Below, piece after piece: positions 6,082 to 7,237 of a stretch of 7,237 nucleotides of DNA; the first letter of the stretch is position 1; the number at the start of each line of letters is the position of its first letter. The stretch comes from Nitrospira sp. GTDB taxonomy: Bacteria > Nitrospirota > JACRHL01. Both the position numbers and the translations under genes were made by a program. The notes under the pieces are model-generated. The model saw only the letters and a list, made by a program, of their open reading frames with translations. It did no database searches and had not been told where the DNA came from. Location: assembly GCA_026994095.1 (NCBI GenBank), contig JALWRU010000144.1, forward strand, positions 1 to 7,237, written 5' to 3'.

Positions 6082-7237
6082 ATCACCTGATCGCTCGGGT
6101 CGGCCTTGATTAACACTTTACGCGGACGGCTGCCTTCTGCCGGGCCGACCACGCCGTCCTCTTCCATCAACTCGATCAAGCGGGCTGCGCGCGGATAGCC
6201 GACCCGCAAACGGCGCTGCAAAAACGAGGCGGACGCCTTGCCGGTCTCTGCCACCAGCGCAATGGCCTTGTCGTAAATCTCGTCGCGCTCGTCGCCCTCT
6301 TCCCGCTCTTCGCTGGACATGGCCGACAGACCGCTGACCTCGGCCAGCTCCTCCACATCCGCCAGCAGGCTCTCGTCGTAGTCCGGGGCCTGCTCCCCCT
6401 TGATGAACTCCACCACCCGGTGGACCTCTTCGTCAGAGACAAACGCCCCGTGGATACGGCGCGAGGCGCTGGTGCCCGGCCCCATAAACAGCATATCACC
6501 CCGGCCCAACAGCGCCTCGGCACCGTTGCCATCCAAAATGGTGCGCGAATCGGTGCGCGATGACACCTGAAAGGCGATGCGAGAGGGGAAGTTGGATTTA
6601 ATCAGCCCGGTAATCACGTCCACCGATGGCCGCTGGGTAGCCAGCACCATGTGGATGCCCGAGGCCCGCGCCATGGCCGCCAGTCGTGCGATCGGCTCCT
6701 CCACCTCTTTGGAGGCCACCGCCATCAGGTCGGCCAACTCATCGACGATGACGACGATGTAGGGCAGGTGGCCGTGCTCCAGCGGGGTTTCGCCCGCGTC
6801 GATGGCCTCTTCGCGCCAGTTGTCGATCTTCTTTAAGGTGTCGGCCTCCTCCACCTTTTTGTTGTACCCCTTGAAGCTACGCACCCCCAATTGGGCCATG
6901 AGCTTGTAGCGCCGCAGCATCTCAATGACCATGCGCCTAAGCAGCTTGACTGCATCCTTGGGGTTGGTAATGACCGGGTAGATCAGGTGGGGGATGCCCT
7001 CGTATACCGACAGCTCCAGCATCTTGGGGTCGACCATGGCCAGCCGCACGTCCCTGGGCGGGTGGCGGAAGATCAGGCTGAGGATCATGGTATTGAGGCC
7101 GACACTTTTGCCGGAGCCGGTGGAGCCGGCCACCAGCAGGTGGGGCATGGCGGCCAGATCCACCGTGACCGGCGCACCGAAGATGTCTTTGCCCAACGCC
7201 AGCGGCATGTCGTGGCTGCCCTGAGAGAACTCGCCGG
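6078..7237 (-). CDS. ftsK: DNA translocase FtsK, C-terminal motor and gamma domain (5' part outside the window)
   Basis: C-terminal part of FtsK/SpoIIIE, the septum-located hexameric DNA pump that clears and resolves chromosomes at division. The frame is open through base 7237, so the membrane domain and linker lie outside. Counting from the internal Met at 7208: LALGKDIFG (3-11), Walker A GSTGSGKS (28-35), VDPK-LELS-Y-GIPHL (59-75), Walker B IVVIVDELADLM (151-162), ATQRPSVDVITGLIKSNFPSR (190-210, the conserved beta-domain block) and SSRTDSRTILD-GAEALLGRGDML (216-240). An acidic linker (about 298-309) leads to the winged-helix gamma domain (about 310-368), which in FtsK recognises KOPS and contacts XerD; GKASASFLQRRLRVGYPRAARLIELME fits it well. 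The Met at 7208 is not the start, because the conserved region continues upstream. The stop overlaps the lolA start by four bases. Confidence 0.97.
   Translation of the reverse strand, partial: GEFSQGSHDMPLALGKDIFGAPVTVDLAAMPHLLVAGSTGSGKSVGLNTMILSLIFRHPPRDVRLAMVDPKMLELSVYEGIPHLIYPVITNPKDAVKLLRRMVIEMLRRYKLMAQLGVRSFKGYNKKVEEADTLKKIDNWREEAIDAGETPLEHGHLPYIVVIVDELADLMAVASKEVEEPIARLAAMARASGIHMVLATQRPSVDVITGLIKSNFPSRIAFQVSSRTDSRTILDGNGAEALLGRGDMLFMGPGTSASRRIHGAFVSDEEVHRVVEFIKGEQAPDYDESLLADVEELAEVSGLSAMSSEEREEGDERDEIYDKAIALVAETGKASASFLQRRLRVGYPRAARLIELMEEDGVVGPAEGSRPRKVLIKADPSDQVI

Overview
This GC-rich, densely coded window most likely comes from a Gammaproteobacterium (or a close proteobacterial relative). 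It encodes the periplasmic lipoprotein carrier LolA, an outer-membrane FadL/TodX-type channel, and the ftsK-lolA gene pair that is common in Gammaproteobacteria. Two adjacent rhodaneses beside a DUF302 gene hint at sulfane-sulfur chemistry, and perhaps a sulfur-metabolising organism; that lifestyle reading is inference only. No mobile element, CRISPR array, tRNA or rRNA was seen. No gene-free stretch exceeds about 115 bases.

Left part, plus strand (1-2657): a 5'-truncated rhodanese overlaps a second, membrane-anchored rhodanese by 11 bases. After 37 bases comes a DUF302 protein with a strong ribosome binding site, and after another 61 bases an outer-membrane beta-barrel of the FadL/OmpP1/TodX family. 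All four point the same way and could be one transcription unit. A hairpin in the last gap could hide the ribosome binding site of the barrel gene.

Middle (2658-3579): the barrel gene converges on a minus-strand gene for a TVP38/TMEM64 (VTT-domain, DedA-superfamily) membrane protein. The 33-base gap and its edges hold two small GC-rich inverted repeats. Upstream of the VTT gene, a 112-base spacer carries four GTGAC repeats and an inverted repeat, and looks like a regulatory region.

Right part, minus strand (3580-7237): read in the direction of transcription, the order is ftsK (3' part; the gene runs off the window), lolA, a DrrA-type ABC ATPase, then a DrrB-type ABC-2 permease. Each junction overlaps (4, 8 and 4 bases), so this is a translationally coupled operon. 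It joins chromosome segregation (FtsK), lipoprotein traffic to the outer membrane (LolA) and an ABC-2 exporter of unknown substrate. The exporter sits where rarA often follows lolA in Gammaproteobacteria.

The gene families are all recognisable. I found no convincing new system. The points most worth checking are the exporter fused to ftsK-lolA, the rhodanese pair with DUF302 and an outer-membrane channel, and the non-coding elements around the barrel and VTT genes.
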